From positions 1 to 45,319 of the forward strand of contig CAJWBJ010000023.1 in NCBI GenBank assembly GCA_913020495.1: 45,319 bases of DNA. The letters are read 5' to 3'. Within the stretch, counting starts at the first letter, position 1. Each line of letters begins with the position of its first letter. The position numbers and the translations under genes are program-made. This document shows positions 34,484-43,023 of the stretch, piece by piece. This stretch comes from an uncultured Oleiphilus sp. GTDB lineage: Bacteria > Pseudomonadota > Gammaproteobacteria > Pseudomonadales > Oleiphilaceae. Under the pieces are notes generated by a model. It had not been told where the DNA came from and ran no database searches. It saw only the letters and a list, made by a program, of their open reading frames with translations.

Positions 34484-34684
34484 CTATTTGTTGGTAAACC
34501 AATGCTCAAGGTAGTCTAAACATTGGACAAGTTTTGAGGGTACAAAATGTCGAGCAGGGTATAGTGCGTAGTGCGTAAGGTTCCGCTTAATTGCTTCCAT
34601 CATAAACATCGTATTGTTAACCTTCAATGTACCTTGAACAGCCAATTTGTGTCTGAATAAAGCTAATTGAATCAGAGCATATTT
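34484..34684 (-). pseudogene. Remnant of a LysR-type regulator, C-terminal end only
   Basis: A 66-codon open frame without a start. It holds LAVQGTLKVNNTMFMMEAI, the usual effector-domain segment before the glycine-rich loop, and then YALYPARHFVPSKLVQCLDYL followed by EHWF, the usual LysR C-terminus (compare the family pattern YPSRRHLPAKVRAFIDFL). Between them about 30 residues of the normal effector domain are absent, and nothing upstream encodes the DNA-binding domain. It lies in the 487-base gap between uup and a solute-binding protein gene. The rest of the gap shows nothing else. A short intact protein of a new kind is less likely. Confidence 0.6.
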
Positions 34685-34764
34685 TTAAAGAATTACTGGC
34701 TAATTTATTCACAGCAACTAACCTTCAGAATATACTTGTTATTAGATATCGAGGAGGAGCTACC

Positions 34765-35526
34765 TTGAAAATTCTACTTTCATTTCTAATTTTAATTTCT
34801 CTTTCTGGAGGCGTGAATAGCGAAACCTTTCGAATTTCTACTGGTGAATTTGTTCCTTATTGTTCTAGTGCTGCTTTTCACAAGGGATTTGCTAGTCATG
34901 TGGTCGAAGAGGCGTTTGCTCGTCAAGGTCATAAAGTCGAGTTTGATTTTTTGCCCTGGAAGCGGGCTATGCTCGAAGCCAAACTAGGAAGATATGATGC
35001 CACTAGCTGGTGGGTACACAGCGACGAAAGAGATACGGACTTTTTTCTCAGCGATGAGATATTAGAACGTACTATCGCTTTTTTATATCATAAGTACAAA
35101 AATTCTGAGTTTGACTGGAAGGAAATGAGTGATCTCTCTGGCATGAGCATAGGTGTGACAAGGGGGTACCATTATACCGATAAACTCGTTGCATTCAGAA
35201 AAACGAATAAAGCCTTATTTGAAGAAGTGAATACCGATGAACAAAATATCAAACGACTACTTTTGGGACGCATTGATATCTTCCCTATGAATACTGTAAC
35301 GGGTATGGAACTGTTACATACTAAATTTGCACCCCATGTGGCTCACCAGCTCAACTTTCATCCACGCGCGTTAAATACAACAAGTGGACTAGTGATGTTT
35401 CCAAAAGTAAATAAAAGATCCGAACAAATACGAGATATATTGAATACAGGGTTGAAATCGATACGAGAAGATGGAACGTACGAAAAGCTATTGGACGGCC
35501 TTTTGAAAGGCGTTTACTCAAAGTAA
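34765..35526 (+). CDS. Periplasmic solute-binding protein, family 3 type
   Basis: 253 residues. A signal peptide (about 1-20) is followed by ETFRISTGEFVPYCSSAAFHKGFASHVVEEAF, the typical first strand and loop of extracellular amino-acid binding proteins. FDFLPWKRAMLEAKLGRYDAT and YEKLLDGL near the end also fit. The start is TTG at 34765, with an excellent GAGGAGGAG six bases upstream. No permease or ATPase gene is adjacent, so it is an orphan. It could feed a distant ABC transporter, or act as a sensor or enzyme. It lies close to the LysR relic and faces a second such protein. Confidence 0.78.
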   Translation: MKILLSFLILISLSGGVNSETFRISTGEFVPYCSSAAFHKGFASHVVEEAFARQGHKVEFDFLPWKRAMLEAKLGRYDATSWWVHSDERDTDFFLSDEILERTIAFLYHKYKNSEFDWKEMSDLSGMSIGVTRGYHYTDKLVAFRKTNKALFEEVNTDEQNIKRLLLGRIDIFPMNTVTGMELLHTKFAPHVAHQLNFHPRALNTTSGLVMFPKVNKRSEQIRDILNTGLKSIREDGTYEKLLDGLLKGVYSK

Positions 35527-35889
35527 CCTCACTACCGTAATTCTATAAGTGAGCTTGGGGTCATTGGTAACCAGCTAAGTTTGAAAATTTCAACAGCAGT
35601 TTTATTATTCAAATTATCGGGACGAGAGACAATTCTCTGCTTTAATTATGTACGCTATATGCACCTAAACAGACACTAAAGTTATAGCTTTATTCGATCG
35701 TTAGGTCGATTTAGAGGAGTAATGAACTCAACCACCAGATGTCAGCTTTGGCACTTTTGTGAAATCAACTGTCTGACACGAGCAGAGGTGTTAAAACATG
35801 GGTACTCTTAAAAGCTCAAGCAAGTGCCATTTAGATCTGACACTTTTATTTCTGATGGAGCTGTGAGCTGACTCTGATGAATGAAAGAG
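35527..35889. other. 363-base gap between two convergent solute-binding genes
   Basis: No ORF with a good start was found. A 29-codon frame from 35722 has AGGAG very close to its ATG but no recognisable sequence. The motif CTGACAC occurs twice, in the same orientation (near 35783 and 35839). The rest holds nothing I can name. Confidence 0.4.
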
Positions 35890-36636
35890 TTAATTGATAT
35901 AGCTGTTCACGATTTTTTCTATAGTGCCATCTACTTTCATTTCTTTAATTACTCGATTCACTGGGGCTAGCAAATCAGAGCGCGTACTGTGTATTCTCAT
36001 TTTTAAAGTGGATTGTCCGATAACAGGGCCCAACTCAAATTTGTCTTTTATGTCTTGCACCTTTGGCTTATGTTTTAGCACGTAAAAAAACTCTAAACGA
36101 TCTATTATTGCGGCATCACTTTTACCCGATACAAGTCTTCTAAGCTGCGCGATGTTGTTCTGTACGTCGTGTCGAATAAATTTATCATCTCCACTATATC
36201 CGTAACCTAATATAGTCGCTATGGTTTTCCCTTTGAGGTCAGCAATACTGGTCACGGGAAAACTTTGACCAATAGGAAAGATAATTATTTCTTCTGTAAC
36301 CATTACGCTGTCGGTCCATAGCGTCTTACCTCCAGAATCTAATGACTCTCGCCATGTAATGTTGACGCAACACTCGATGATGGTGTCTCCTTGTGTAAAC
36401 TTTAACTTTGCGCGCTTTATAGGAAGAGGTTGTGAGGCCAAAAATGAATAGGGCAGCCGACGGTCTAGTTCTTTCATGACATCGCTGAGAATACCATTTA
36501 TATTTTGGTCAGAAATAAGCCAATACGGATCCCAGTTTATAGTTGAAATGGAATAATAAATGGGGCCATTGCCATATACAGAATTGGAAATAAGCACTAA
36601 AAAGATGGTGCAACACATTAATCGGAAAGCATTCAT
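35890..36636 (-). CDS. Periplasmic solute-binding protein, family 3 type
   Basis: 248 residues. The signal peptide (about 1-22) ends near VYGNG. The mature part has WDPYWLISDQNINGILSDVMKELDRRLPYSF, then IADLKGKTIATILGYGYSG and the C-terminal KVDGTIEKIVNSYIN, all usual for SBP family 3. GGAAGGAG precedes the ATG. It has two adjacent Cys (IECCVN) in the mature domain. It is an orphan, convergent with the related gene at 34765 although the two share little sequence beyond the fold. Ligand unknown. Confidence 0.78.
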   Translation of the reverse strand: MNAFRLMCCTIFLVLISNSVYGNGPIYYSISTINWDPYWLISDQNINGILSDVMKELDRRLPYSFLASQPLPIKRAKLKFTQGDTIIECCVNITWRESLDSGGKTLWTDSVMVTEEIIIFPIGQSFPVTSIADLKGKTIATILGYGYSGDDKFIRHDVQNNIAQLRRLVSGKSDAAIIDRLEFFYVLKHKPKVQDIKDKFELGPVIGQSTLKMRIHSTRSDLLAPVNRVIKEMKVDGTIEKIVNSYIN

Positions 36637-36965
36637 TCGGCTACTCCTTCCGTTTTAACTCATGGGTTAAATCATCGTTAAAAGTGATTTTGAAATAACT
36701 AAAGCACAATACTAATTAAAGAGAGCTATCTGGTTTGGAGTCTTACCTTTCACCCCAATTTGATTGGATTGGGAATAAAGCAAGAATGCTATGAAGTGTA
36801 GTCCATAAACAGAGCAACTTTCTACAAAGTGGACTTCCCATACTAAAGTCGACCTAGATCATTAATGTATCTACAAATGATGTGCCGATGGCAATTAAGT
36901 ACAAACTGTCTTGGTATAGTCAGTTTTCCTTTGTTGAGCGATAATAGCCCGTTCTCTCTTATTAA
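36637..36965. other. 329-base gap, no gene seen
   Basis: AT-rich sequence between the solute-binding protein start and the lipoprotein stop, both on the minus strand. It should hold the promoter of the solute-binding gene. No clear RNA, repeat or terminator was recognised. Confidence 0.4.
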
Positions 36966-38000
36966 CTAGTGCTCAGTCACTATTCTGATGCAAGCCAAGC
37001 CTAAGGTGTAATCGGTATATTCGACTTTTACTTGGTCATGAAGACGAATTTCCTCCAGTAGCTTCTTATCATTCACCGCGATATAAGCTTTGTAAGGTTG
37101 TACGGCTATTATCTGAGCTTCCCCTAATTTAACCACACCAACAGAGCTTTTCCTCAATACCCCAAGATCATCACCTTCCTTGAGACCCGCGGCACTGCCT
37201 GATGAAATTTGATAAATATGCTTCTTGCCATCACTGAAATATTTTTCTATATACGCTTGCGGCGACAAAAAATTCTCTAATGATTTGCCACTACAATCGA
37301 CGAGGTTTTCAACAATGTCTGATCTTGATTCCTGGTAGCCGTTTGCTGATTCTGAAGTTGCATTGTATCTGGCACACCGACCAAAGACATCGACTGAATA
37401 ACTTTCTTCACCTTGAACACTAAAGTGCTTCACACGCTGTAAAGACGGAAGACTCAACACTTCGATCTGAAGGCCTGACTCCAATTCATATTCACACGAA
37501 CCAGAGCGCTTTCCTTCACAAAATGGGCACCAGACAGGGTCTGAATATTCGAGCTCCAAGGATGATTTGGTTAAAGAACCTTTGACGTAGTAATGTACTT
37601 TTTGCTCTCCCTCATGATTCGCCTCAGAAAAACTCAGTGATGAGGCATTTCTTCGGGCTCGTTCAATTTCCTCGATCAGATGCTTGGTTTTTTTATCTTT
37701 AGGATCCTTTATCTGAATACCTTCTGCTTTCAGATAATGTGCAACATCCTCCTTAATACTTTCTGTCAGCGTGAGCTGATCTCTGACATCACTGTCAATA
37801 TTCCAGATAATTTTCATGGCCTGCCCAGTCAGTTCTGACGGGTGAGGTGTCCAATCTGAGCTTTCAAGTGGCTGTAAATGACGTTCCGGGGGCGGTGTGT
37901 AGCTGGTACCTGAATCGAGGATAGTGCGTTTAAGCGTACTACAAGCGCTTAACCCAAAAAGCATGAATACTATTAAAGTGTATTGTAATATAACCCGCAT
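36966..38000 (-). CDS. Lipoprotein with CsgG/LpoB-like N-part and FlgT-C-like end (cassette copy 1)
   Basis: 344 residues. The lipobox is GLSAC (Cys20), with Ser next. Residues about 60-210 resemble the CsgG/LpoB fold only in layout, with a strand, then SDVRDQLTLTESIKEDVAHYL and a later GSLTKSSLELEY. A CPFC motif lies near 168-171. After SLENFLSPQAYIEKYFSD, the last 90 residues (IYQISSGSAAGLKEGDDLGVL and later LHDQVKVEY) resemble the FlgT C-terminal domain. The gene starts 33 bases after the LPP20-like gene. The protein at 43101-44591 has the same plan. No flagellar gene is close, so any role is a guess. Confidence 0.6.
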   Translation of the reverse strand: MRVILQYTLIVFMLFGLSACSTLKRTILDSGTSYTPPPERHLQPLESSDWTPHPSELTGQAMKIIWNIDSDVRDQLTLTESIKEDVAHYLKAEGIQIKDPKDKKTKHLIEEIERARRNASSLSFSEANHEGEQKVHYYVKGSLTKSSLELEYSDPVWCPFCEGKRSGSCEYELESGLQIEVLSLPSLQRVKHFSVQGEESYSVDVFGRCARYNATSESANGYQESRSDIVENLVDCSGKSLENFLSPQAYIEKYFSDGKKHIYQISSGSAAGLKEGDDLGVLRKSSVGVVKLGEAQIIAVQPYKAYIAVNDKKLLEEIRLHDQVKVEYTDYTLGLACIRIVTEH

Positions 38001-38033
38001 TGTTCACTATCCCTTGAATATAGAAGTTGTTTT

Positions 38034-39005
38034 CTAATCAACTAATTTCATAATGATTTCTATTTTTTTTAGCTTGCTATAAAGCACCTGACTAGCCATC
38101 TCTTTGCTCTGTTTTGCACCACTGTAAGACACCCCGCGTCCATTTAAACTGAACTCTGATAGCACTTGGCCCGAGGATGATTTCAAACGCAACCAGAGCA
38201 CACCATCAACATAAAACTCCTGTCCAATTTTCTGGTGTGCATATTCAGCACTTACTTCAATATAATCCTGACTTTGCCAAAATGAAGCTTCAGAAATGGC
38301 TATATTTTCACGCTGTAATTGTTTACTAATCAGTTCTTTTATATTTTTATTTTGAGTCTTGTTTTTTATTTGTAGCGCTCGCAAACCATAACTTTTATCA
38401 AACTTTTCAAAATAGGCGGTCACCAGTCTGGCCTCGTTTGTATAAGACTCACCTTCTATTTGTTCCAATAAAGCAATATTTCGAGCGATGTGCTTGATGC
38501 TGGGTAATACTTGCCTTAATTTCCACCATTGTTCAAAGGATTCCGTACTACTTTGTTTGACCGCAACCTCAGCTTTTCGGACTTCCGCTTTTAATTCATG
38601 TCTTAACTGTACCGCCAAATCGCTCTTTATCATTCTCAGCAATACAAAGTATTGGTGATCTGAGACTTCTTGTTGAATCACACTCGCATGGGTAAGACTA
38701 ACTTTAGACACTTCAACAGAGGTAAATTGTTCAAAAATCTGACGCTGGAATTTACCATCATCAACAGTGTAAATTTTAGTGAGGTCACTCACCGTCGAAC
38801 TAAAGTCTGCGGCTAATGCACTACGGGCATTCATCTCGGCATCATACAAATTTACGCCTTGCCCGGTCGCATAATAACTTTGATGGTCTTGAGGCTTATT
38901 TGAAACCCAATCAGGCAAAGTGGGGGCGGTTTTGAAACATCCTGTTAGAAGCGATACAAGGCACAGTAAAATAAAGTGGTGCCGATATCGAGCAGTATTA
39001 AACAT
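38034..39005 (-). CDS. LPP20-like lipoprotein (cassette copy 1)
   Basis: 323 residues. The lipobox is SLLTGC (Cys23). LPDWVSNKPQDHQSYYATGQGVNLYDAEMNARSALAADFS (about 30-69) is the LPP20 pattern: W near the start, a small-residue GxG turn, and a helix with AE/NAR repeats. A helix from about 105 has HQYFVLLRMIKSDLAVQLRHEL, which closely matches the same region of the truncated gene at 44633. The C-terminal domain (about 205-323) is mixed alpha/beta. AAGGA precedes the ATG. Gene order LPP20-like then CsgG/FlgT-C-like repeats further right. Confidence 0.72.
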   Translation of the reverse strand: MFNTARYRHHFILLCLVSLLTGCFKTAPTLPDWVSNKPQDHQSYYATGQGVNLYDAEMNARSALAADFSSTVSDLTKIYTVDDGKFQRQIFEQFTSVEVSKVSLTHASVIQQEVSDHQYFVLLRMIKSDLAVQLRHELKAEVRKAEVAVKQSSTESFEQWWKLRQVLPSIKHIARNIALLEQIEGESYTNEARLVTAYFEKFDKSYGLRALQIKNKTQNKNIKELISKQLQRENIAISEASFWQSQDYIEVSAEYAHQKIGQEFYVDGVLWLRLKSSSGQVLSEFSLNGRGVSYSGAKQSKEMASQVLYSKLKKIEIIMKLVD

Positions 39006-39278
39006 CTGCTGTGAATCCTTTTAAATTCAATGTAATGAAGACCGATAAAGGTGCATCTTAATACATATCAAATTGTAATGGCACTCAGTCTAATAGTCGT
39101 CAATTTTTTAGGTGAATACCAAAATGCACTCTTCCTATTTTAAAAAAGACTACTATTCTAAATAGACTCACATTAGTTTGTTTTACACGTATATAAGCAT
39201 GTTTCAGAAAATGAGCCTATCCTAATAAAAAGACACTAGGTTAGGTATCCGTTTTATCAAAATGGAGGTCATTAACTC

Positions 39279-40028
39279 TTGAACGAAATCACGATTTTTT
39301 TGACCGATAACTGGCTAATAATCACCACATCGCCAACTTTGTTTGCCTTATGTTCAGCGTTGTTCTTTGGCTTAGGGTATTGGTTCGTCAAACTTATTTA
39401 CAAGAAAAAAATTCAATCAAACAAGATTCTTTTAGAAGCTGTGCGTGATGAATTGGCCCGCCTTGAGAATGTCTTAGCAGATGAACGTAATGATTATAAT
39501 TACCATAGAGCAGAAACGGATGCACTTCGTGCCGACGTGGAGCGAATGTCTGCCATTATCGCCGGAGAAGATCCGCACAAAAGTGAAAAGGATCAAGGTG
39601 CGATACACAAGCAGATTGCCGGAAACAGTCAGGCTTGCCCTTTACTTAGTACCAACTTATTTCTTCGACAACCTGAAGACGGCATCGAAAAGGCCATCAA
39701 AAAAGCGGCATCAATGAAAAAATTGGTTTTTGTGGTAATTTTTGACCCCGACCACCCTACAAAAAGTAATTTGGCCTATGCACTCGGACATTTTTTGCAA
39801 TATCAGACAACACGTAAACTGGTCGACCAAAGTTTCGTTTGTTGTATGATTCCGGTATCAAACAAAACAGCAAAAGCCCTAATACCTGTGGAAGATGCTT
39901 TGGACAATTGTCGCTGGGTGGTACTTAACATACAGGGGGATGTTTTACGCTCTGAAAGTTTATATGCAAACCCCGATGAAGGGCTCGCGCGAACAAGGGA
40001 AGTCATTGATATTGTTGAATCTTCGTAA
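39279..40028 (+). CDS. Membrane-anchored coiled-coil protein with thioredoxin-fold-like C-domain
   Basis: 249 residues. A membrane helix (about 17-41, PTLFALCSALFFGLGYWFVKLIY) is followed by a coiled coil (about 46-90, with EAVRDELARLENVLADERN). From about residue 140, KKLVFVVIFDPDHPTKSNL and CRWVVLNIQGDVLRSESLYANPDEGL resemble a thioredoxin-fold layout without the CxxC motif; this is inference only. The start is TTG at 39279 with GGAGG about ten bases upstream. It is a single gene, followed by a terminator and then by a RayT element. Confidence 0.6.
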   Translation: MNEITIFLTDNWLIITTSPTLFALCSALFFGLGYWFVKLIYKKKIQSNKILLEAVRDELARLENVLADERNDYNYHRAETDALRADVERMSAIIAGEDPHKSEKDQGAIHKQIAGNSQACPLLSTNLFLRQPEDGIEKAIKKAASMKKLVFVVIFDPDHPTKSNLAYALGHFLQYQTTRKLVDQSFVCCMIPVSNKTAKALIPVEDALDNCRWVVLNIQGDVLRSESLYANPDEGLARTREVIDIVESS

Positions 40029-40078
40029 GATAACAAACGAAGGAGCTTTTGACTTTAATAGTCAGCGCGGATCTCTTT

Positions 40079-40103
40079 AGTTTTCAACACGAAAACTTTT
40101 TCT
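40079..40103 (+). terminator. Intrinsic terminator after the coiled-coil gene
   Basis: AGTTTTC pairs with GAAAACT around a five-base loop, followed by TTTTCTC. It lies 51 bases after the stop and 13 bases before the left end of a RayT element. Confidence 0.65.
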
Positions 40104-40115
40104 CTTTGGTCAAGG

Positions 40116-40889
40116 AACCAACGGGGTCAGACTCGATCGATATTTATACTAACTGGCGATATCCTTCAGAGCGCCTATCTCCACCCGTTTTTCTAGGCTG
40201 GCTCGGTCTTCCTGTTTTTTATTCAATTTGAGCCTTAAAATATTCACTACCTAATACCCAAGCTTTATTGGTTGCAGCTCGAATATCTTCAATTGTCCTG
40301 CTCTCAATATGTTGCTCAAATAACCCGCTATATACAGACTGTCTATTTTTGTTTGTATTCGATAGCGACATATATTCTGAGTGGGCTGTTATCAATGCAT
40401 TCTCAGCCCCTAGAGCATTACAAGAATAGCTGGACCAAGGGTAATCAGCGGGGTGGACGACTATACTTGCTCTGACAGGGTTAAGTTCAATATAGCGATA
40501 ACACGTTAATAAATATCGCTCGGAGTCGATTAATGAGGCCTTATACCTTCCCTATCATCTGTATGAGTTTTGAGATGCCGTTTTCTACTTGAGGGGTTAT
40601 TAGTAAATGAACATGGTTGGTCATAAAACATAAGCATGTAATCCACAGTCATGCTTTTTGCAGGCATCTTTGAGTTTATTTAGATAAAAAATATAATCTT
40701 CATTTTCGTAGAAAATAACTTCTCGGTTATTTCCTCTTACAATGACATGCTGCGGGTGACCCGGTATTACAAACCGAGGTAATCTTGCCATGCTGACCTC
40801 CTTGTCATTTGGCTGATGATTGTTCTGCGACATTAATCCCTAATGTTGCACTTTACGACTATTTTCAAGCGAGTCTGACCCCGTTGGTT
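40116..40889 (-). mobile_element. RayT element copy 1, decayed
   Basis: A 774-base unit with inverted ends: AACCAACGGGGTCAGACTC at 40116-40134 and its exact complement GAGTCTGACCCCGTTGGTT at 40871-40889. Inside is a broken transposase gene. Compared with copy 2 (41625-42459) the two are clearly homologous over their whole length, apart from a 59-base internal deletion and point changes. The right end lies ten bases beyond the stop of the barrel gene. Confidence 0.8.
40211..40806 (-). pseudogene. Broken RayT-type (REP-associated tyrosine) transposase
   Basis: Read against the intact copy, the frame opens with LPRFVIPGHPQHVIVRGNNR and stops after LHAYVL at 40621, where a one-base deletion (near 40632) turns the next codon into TGA. 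A second lesion removes 59 bases at 40553/40554. The intact copy has CCCT at both edges of the lost segment, so the loss looks like a microhomology deletion. The region downstream still resembles the C-terminal half in a shifted frame. It cannot make a full protein. Start by analogy with copy 2 lies near 40791-40806. Confidence 0.75.
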
Positions 40890-40899
40890 CTTCCAACAT

Positions 40900-41487
40900 T
40901 TAAAAGTCATAGCCAAGAGATAACCCCAAGTTTGTTACCTCATGATCAGCTTTAACACCTGATACATTAAGTCCCAGCTCCATGTATGTGTACTCTAAAC
41001 CTAAAGACCATGTTTTCTGGATACTATATTCAATACCAGCACCGAAATATAGATCCACACCATCATCCTCACCGTTAAAATCAAAAACTGGTGAAAGTGA
41101 ATCAGTTTCTTTTACTTCAAAATCCCAACTCGCTAGTCCAGCACGCCCAAATAAAGAGAGTTTATTTTTAAGCGGAATCAAACCTTTTACACCGAACGAG
41201 AAAGCTTTAACTGTAGATTTGTCAGAAATTGTATTGCCGTACCCGCCATTGAAAGAATCTTCTGCTTCACCATAATTTTGATACGCAAGCTCCAATTCAA
41301 AATTCTCATTGAATGTAACAGTCCCTCGAATACCAATTGAAAAATCGTCACCTGTAATAGATTTAGATCCTTCAAAATTCGTTTTCTGGTCAGCACTACC
41401 CAGTAACAATTCAGCGGATAAATTTGAGTCTGCCAAAGCTGTAATTGAAGATGTTATTAATAAGATACCTATAGCTAATTTTTTCAT
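40900..41487 (-). CDS. Outer-membrane beta-barrel protein
   Basis: 195 residues. A signal peptide (about 1-19, ending ITALA) is followed by an eight-strand-like barrel with FSIGIRGTVTFNENFELELAYQNYGE, LSLFGRAGLASWDF and YFGAGIEYSIQ. The final residues, LSLGYDF, end with the Phe recognised by BAM. It resembles the small OmpA/OmpX-like barrel group. AGGA precedes the ATG. It sits between the two RayT copies and ends ten bases from the right end of copy 1, so it is either an old resident flanked by two insertions or a passenger. Ligand and function unknown. Confidence 0.75.
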   Translation of the reverse strand: MKKLAIGILLITSSITALADSNLSAELLLGSADQKTNFEGSKSITGDDFSIGIRGTVTFNENFELELAYQNYGEAEDSFNGGYGNTISDKSTVKAFSFGVKGLIPLKNKLSLFGRAGLASWDFEVKETDSLSPVFDFNGEDDGVDLYFGAGIEYSIQKTWSLGLEYTYMELGLNVSGVKADHEVTNLGLSLGYDF

Positions 41488-41624
41488 TTAAATCCTACTA
41501 CACGCTCAAAGAACAAAAACCTACATATATGAGCGGTGTATATGTAAATTGTATGAAAATAAGTAGATTGAACATTTAACGGCAGTACTATAACAGAACC
41601 TAGACCAAAGACATCTTCAAAATG

Positions 41625-42459
41625 AACCAACGGGGGTCGGACTCGATAGATAATCAAACTAACTGGCGATATCTGTCAAAGCACCTATCTCCACCCGTTT
41701 TTCTAGGTTGGCTCGGCCTTCCTGTTTTTTGTTCAATTTGAGCCTTAAAATATTCACTACCTAATACCCAAGCTTTATTGGTTGCAGCTCGAATCTCTTC
41801 AATTGTCCTGCTATCAATGTGTTGCTCAAATAATCCCCTATATATAGATTGTCTATTTTTATTTGTATTCGATAAAGATATATATTCTGAATGGGCTATT
41901 ATCAATGCATTTTCAGCCCCTAGGGCATTACAAGAATAACTGGACCAAGGGTAATCAGCGGGATGGACCACCATATTTGCTCTGACAGGGTTAAGTTCAA
42001 TATAGCGATAGCACGTTAATAAATATCGCTCTGTATCGATTAATGAGGCTTTATACCTTCCCTCCCATAACGTACCTGTCCGCTGGTATTTATGGTTAAA
42101 GTATTGAACATAATAGCGCCCTATCATCTGTATGAGTTTTGAAATTCCGTTTTCAACTTGAGGCGTTATCAGTAAATGCACATGATTCGTCATTAAAACG
42201 TAAGCATGTAACCCACAGTCATGCTTTTTACAGGCATCTTTGAGTTTATTTAGGTAAAAAGTGTAGTCTTCATTTTCGTAGAAAATAGCTTCTCGGTTAT
42301 TTCCTCTTACAATGACATGCTGGGGGTGACCCGGTATTACAAACCGAGGTAATCTTGCCATGCTGACCTCCTTGTCATTTGGCTGATGATTGTTCTGCTA
42401 ACTTATTCTCTAATGTTGCGTTTTATAATAATTTTCAAGCGAGTCTGGCCCTATTGGTT
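41625..42459 (-). mobile_element. RayT element copy 2, with intact transposase
   Basis: An 835-base unit. The left end, at 41625-41644, differs from the copy 1 end by one inserted G and one change; the right end at 42441-42459 reads GAGTCTGGCCCTATTGGTT. Both ends carry mutations relative to the 19-base consensus seen three times at 43024-43092. The transposase frame is open. It is in the same orientation as copy 1. Confidence 0.8.
41654..42361 (-). CDS. RayT-type REP-associated tyrosine transposase
   Basis: 235 residues of the Y1/HUH family. The HUH motif is in MTNHVHLLI (His60 and His62). Candidate catalytic tyrosines lie in GRYYVQYFNHKY (83-92). RTGTLWEGRYKASLID and YIELNPVRANMV are typical of the RayT branch. 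It is expected to nick single-stranded DNA at REP-type hairpins. AAGGAGG lies seven bases before the ATG. This copy appears intact, whereas copy 1 is broken. The related 19-base repeat at 43024-43092 is its likely substrate or relic. Confidence 0.88.
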   Translation of the reverse strand: MARLPRFVIPGHPQHVIVRGNNREAIFYENEDYTFYLNKLKDACKKHDCGLHAYVLMTNHVHLLITPQVENGISKLIQMIGRYYVQYFNHKYQRTGTLWEGRYKASLIDTERYLLTCYRYIELNPVRANMVVHPADYPWSSYSCNALGAENALIIAHSEYISLSNTNKNRQSIYRGLFEQHIDSRTIEEIRAATNKAWVLGSEYFKAQIEQKTGRPSQPRKTGGDRCFDRYRQLV

Positions 42460-42475
42460 AACCCCGTTAGTTCGA

Positions 42476-42721
42476 TTAATGCGTACCTGATAGTAAACCA
42501 GCAATGCTCAGATCTTCATCTATTTCTGGCCAGTGAACCCCTTCGCCATCACCAAGTAACTCCCAATTATCAAGTTGCTTTTGAGTCGCTTGAGATAAGC
42601 GAGGAAACCAAACTAATGGCGCAGAAATAGTTCGCCCATCAAGAAGTTCAACAATTAAATCAGCCTCGGTACATTTAATTGTTTGAGCTTGAGGGTGTAG
42701 TTCAACTGCTAAAGTGCTCAT
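42476..42721 (-). CDS. DUF2442 protein
   Basis: 81 residues. It has the DUF2442 pattern: a short N-strand, then LIVELLDGRTISAPLVWFPRL, a region with WELLGDGEGVHWPEIDEDLSI, and a GLL near the end. ATG at 42721 is preferred because GGAGG lies six bases before it. It overlaps the end of the DUF4160 gene by 20 bases, a coupled pair seen in many bacteria and sometimes grouped with toxin-antitoxin-like modules. No activity is proven. Confidence 0.82.
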   Translation of the reverse strand: MSTLAVELHPQAQTIKCTEADLIVELLDGRTISAPLVWFPRLSQATQKQLDNWELLGDGEGVHWPEIDEDLSIAGLLSGTH

Positions 42722-42938
42722 TCCAAGCCTCCAAAAATACTTGTTTATTTTCAACAACCAGTTGCTGAAGTTTACGTAACTCTTTCGGAGAGAAACGTGT
42801 TGAACTTGCTAAAGCGACTGGCTTCAACCAAAACTTAGCGAGCATATTTTCTCGCTGTATATGAATATGTGCTGGCTCACCATTTTCATTACTATAAAAG
42901 AAGAAACGAAAAGGCCCAATTCTTAATACTGTAGGCAT
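42702..42938 (-). CDS. DUF4160 protein
   Basis: 78 residues. The typical DUF4160 segment FRFFFYSNENGEPAHIHIQREN (about 11-32) holds the conserved His pair in AHIHI. KFWLKPVALASSTRFSPKELRKLQQLV follows, and the chain ends NEHFSS. It is small and soluble. With the overlapping DUF2442 gene it forms a two-gene unit. The unit sits between a RayT element and the repeat array, so it probably came in by transfer. Molecular role unknown. Confidence 0.85.
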   Translation of the reverse strand: MPTVLRIGPFRFFFYSNENGEPAHIHIQRENMLAKFWLKPVALASSTRFSPKELRKLQQLVVENKQVFLEAWNEHFSS

Positions 42939-43023
42939 ATAGTATGTCTTATAAATACTTCAAGTAAGATATAACTAGCACTTGAACATACGAAGCCAAA
43001 ATGGCTCCATATATAAATCAAGT

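Noticed and set aside
39481..39717. A 78-codon plus-strand ORF inside the coiled-coil gene
   Set aside because: It lies in another frame of a longer gene with a better ribosome binding site.
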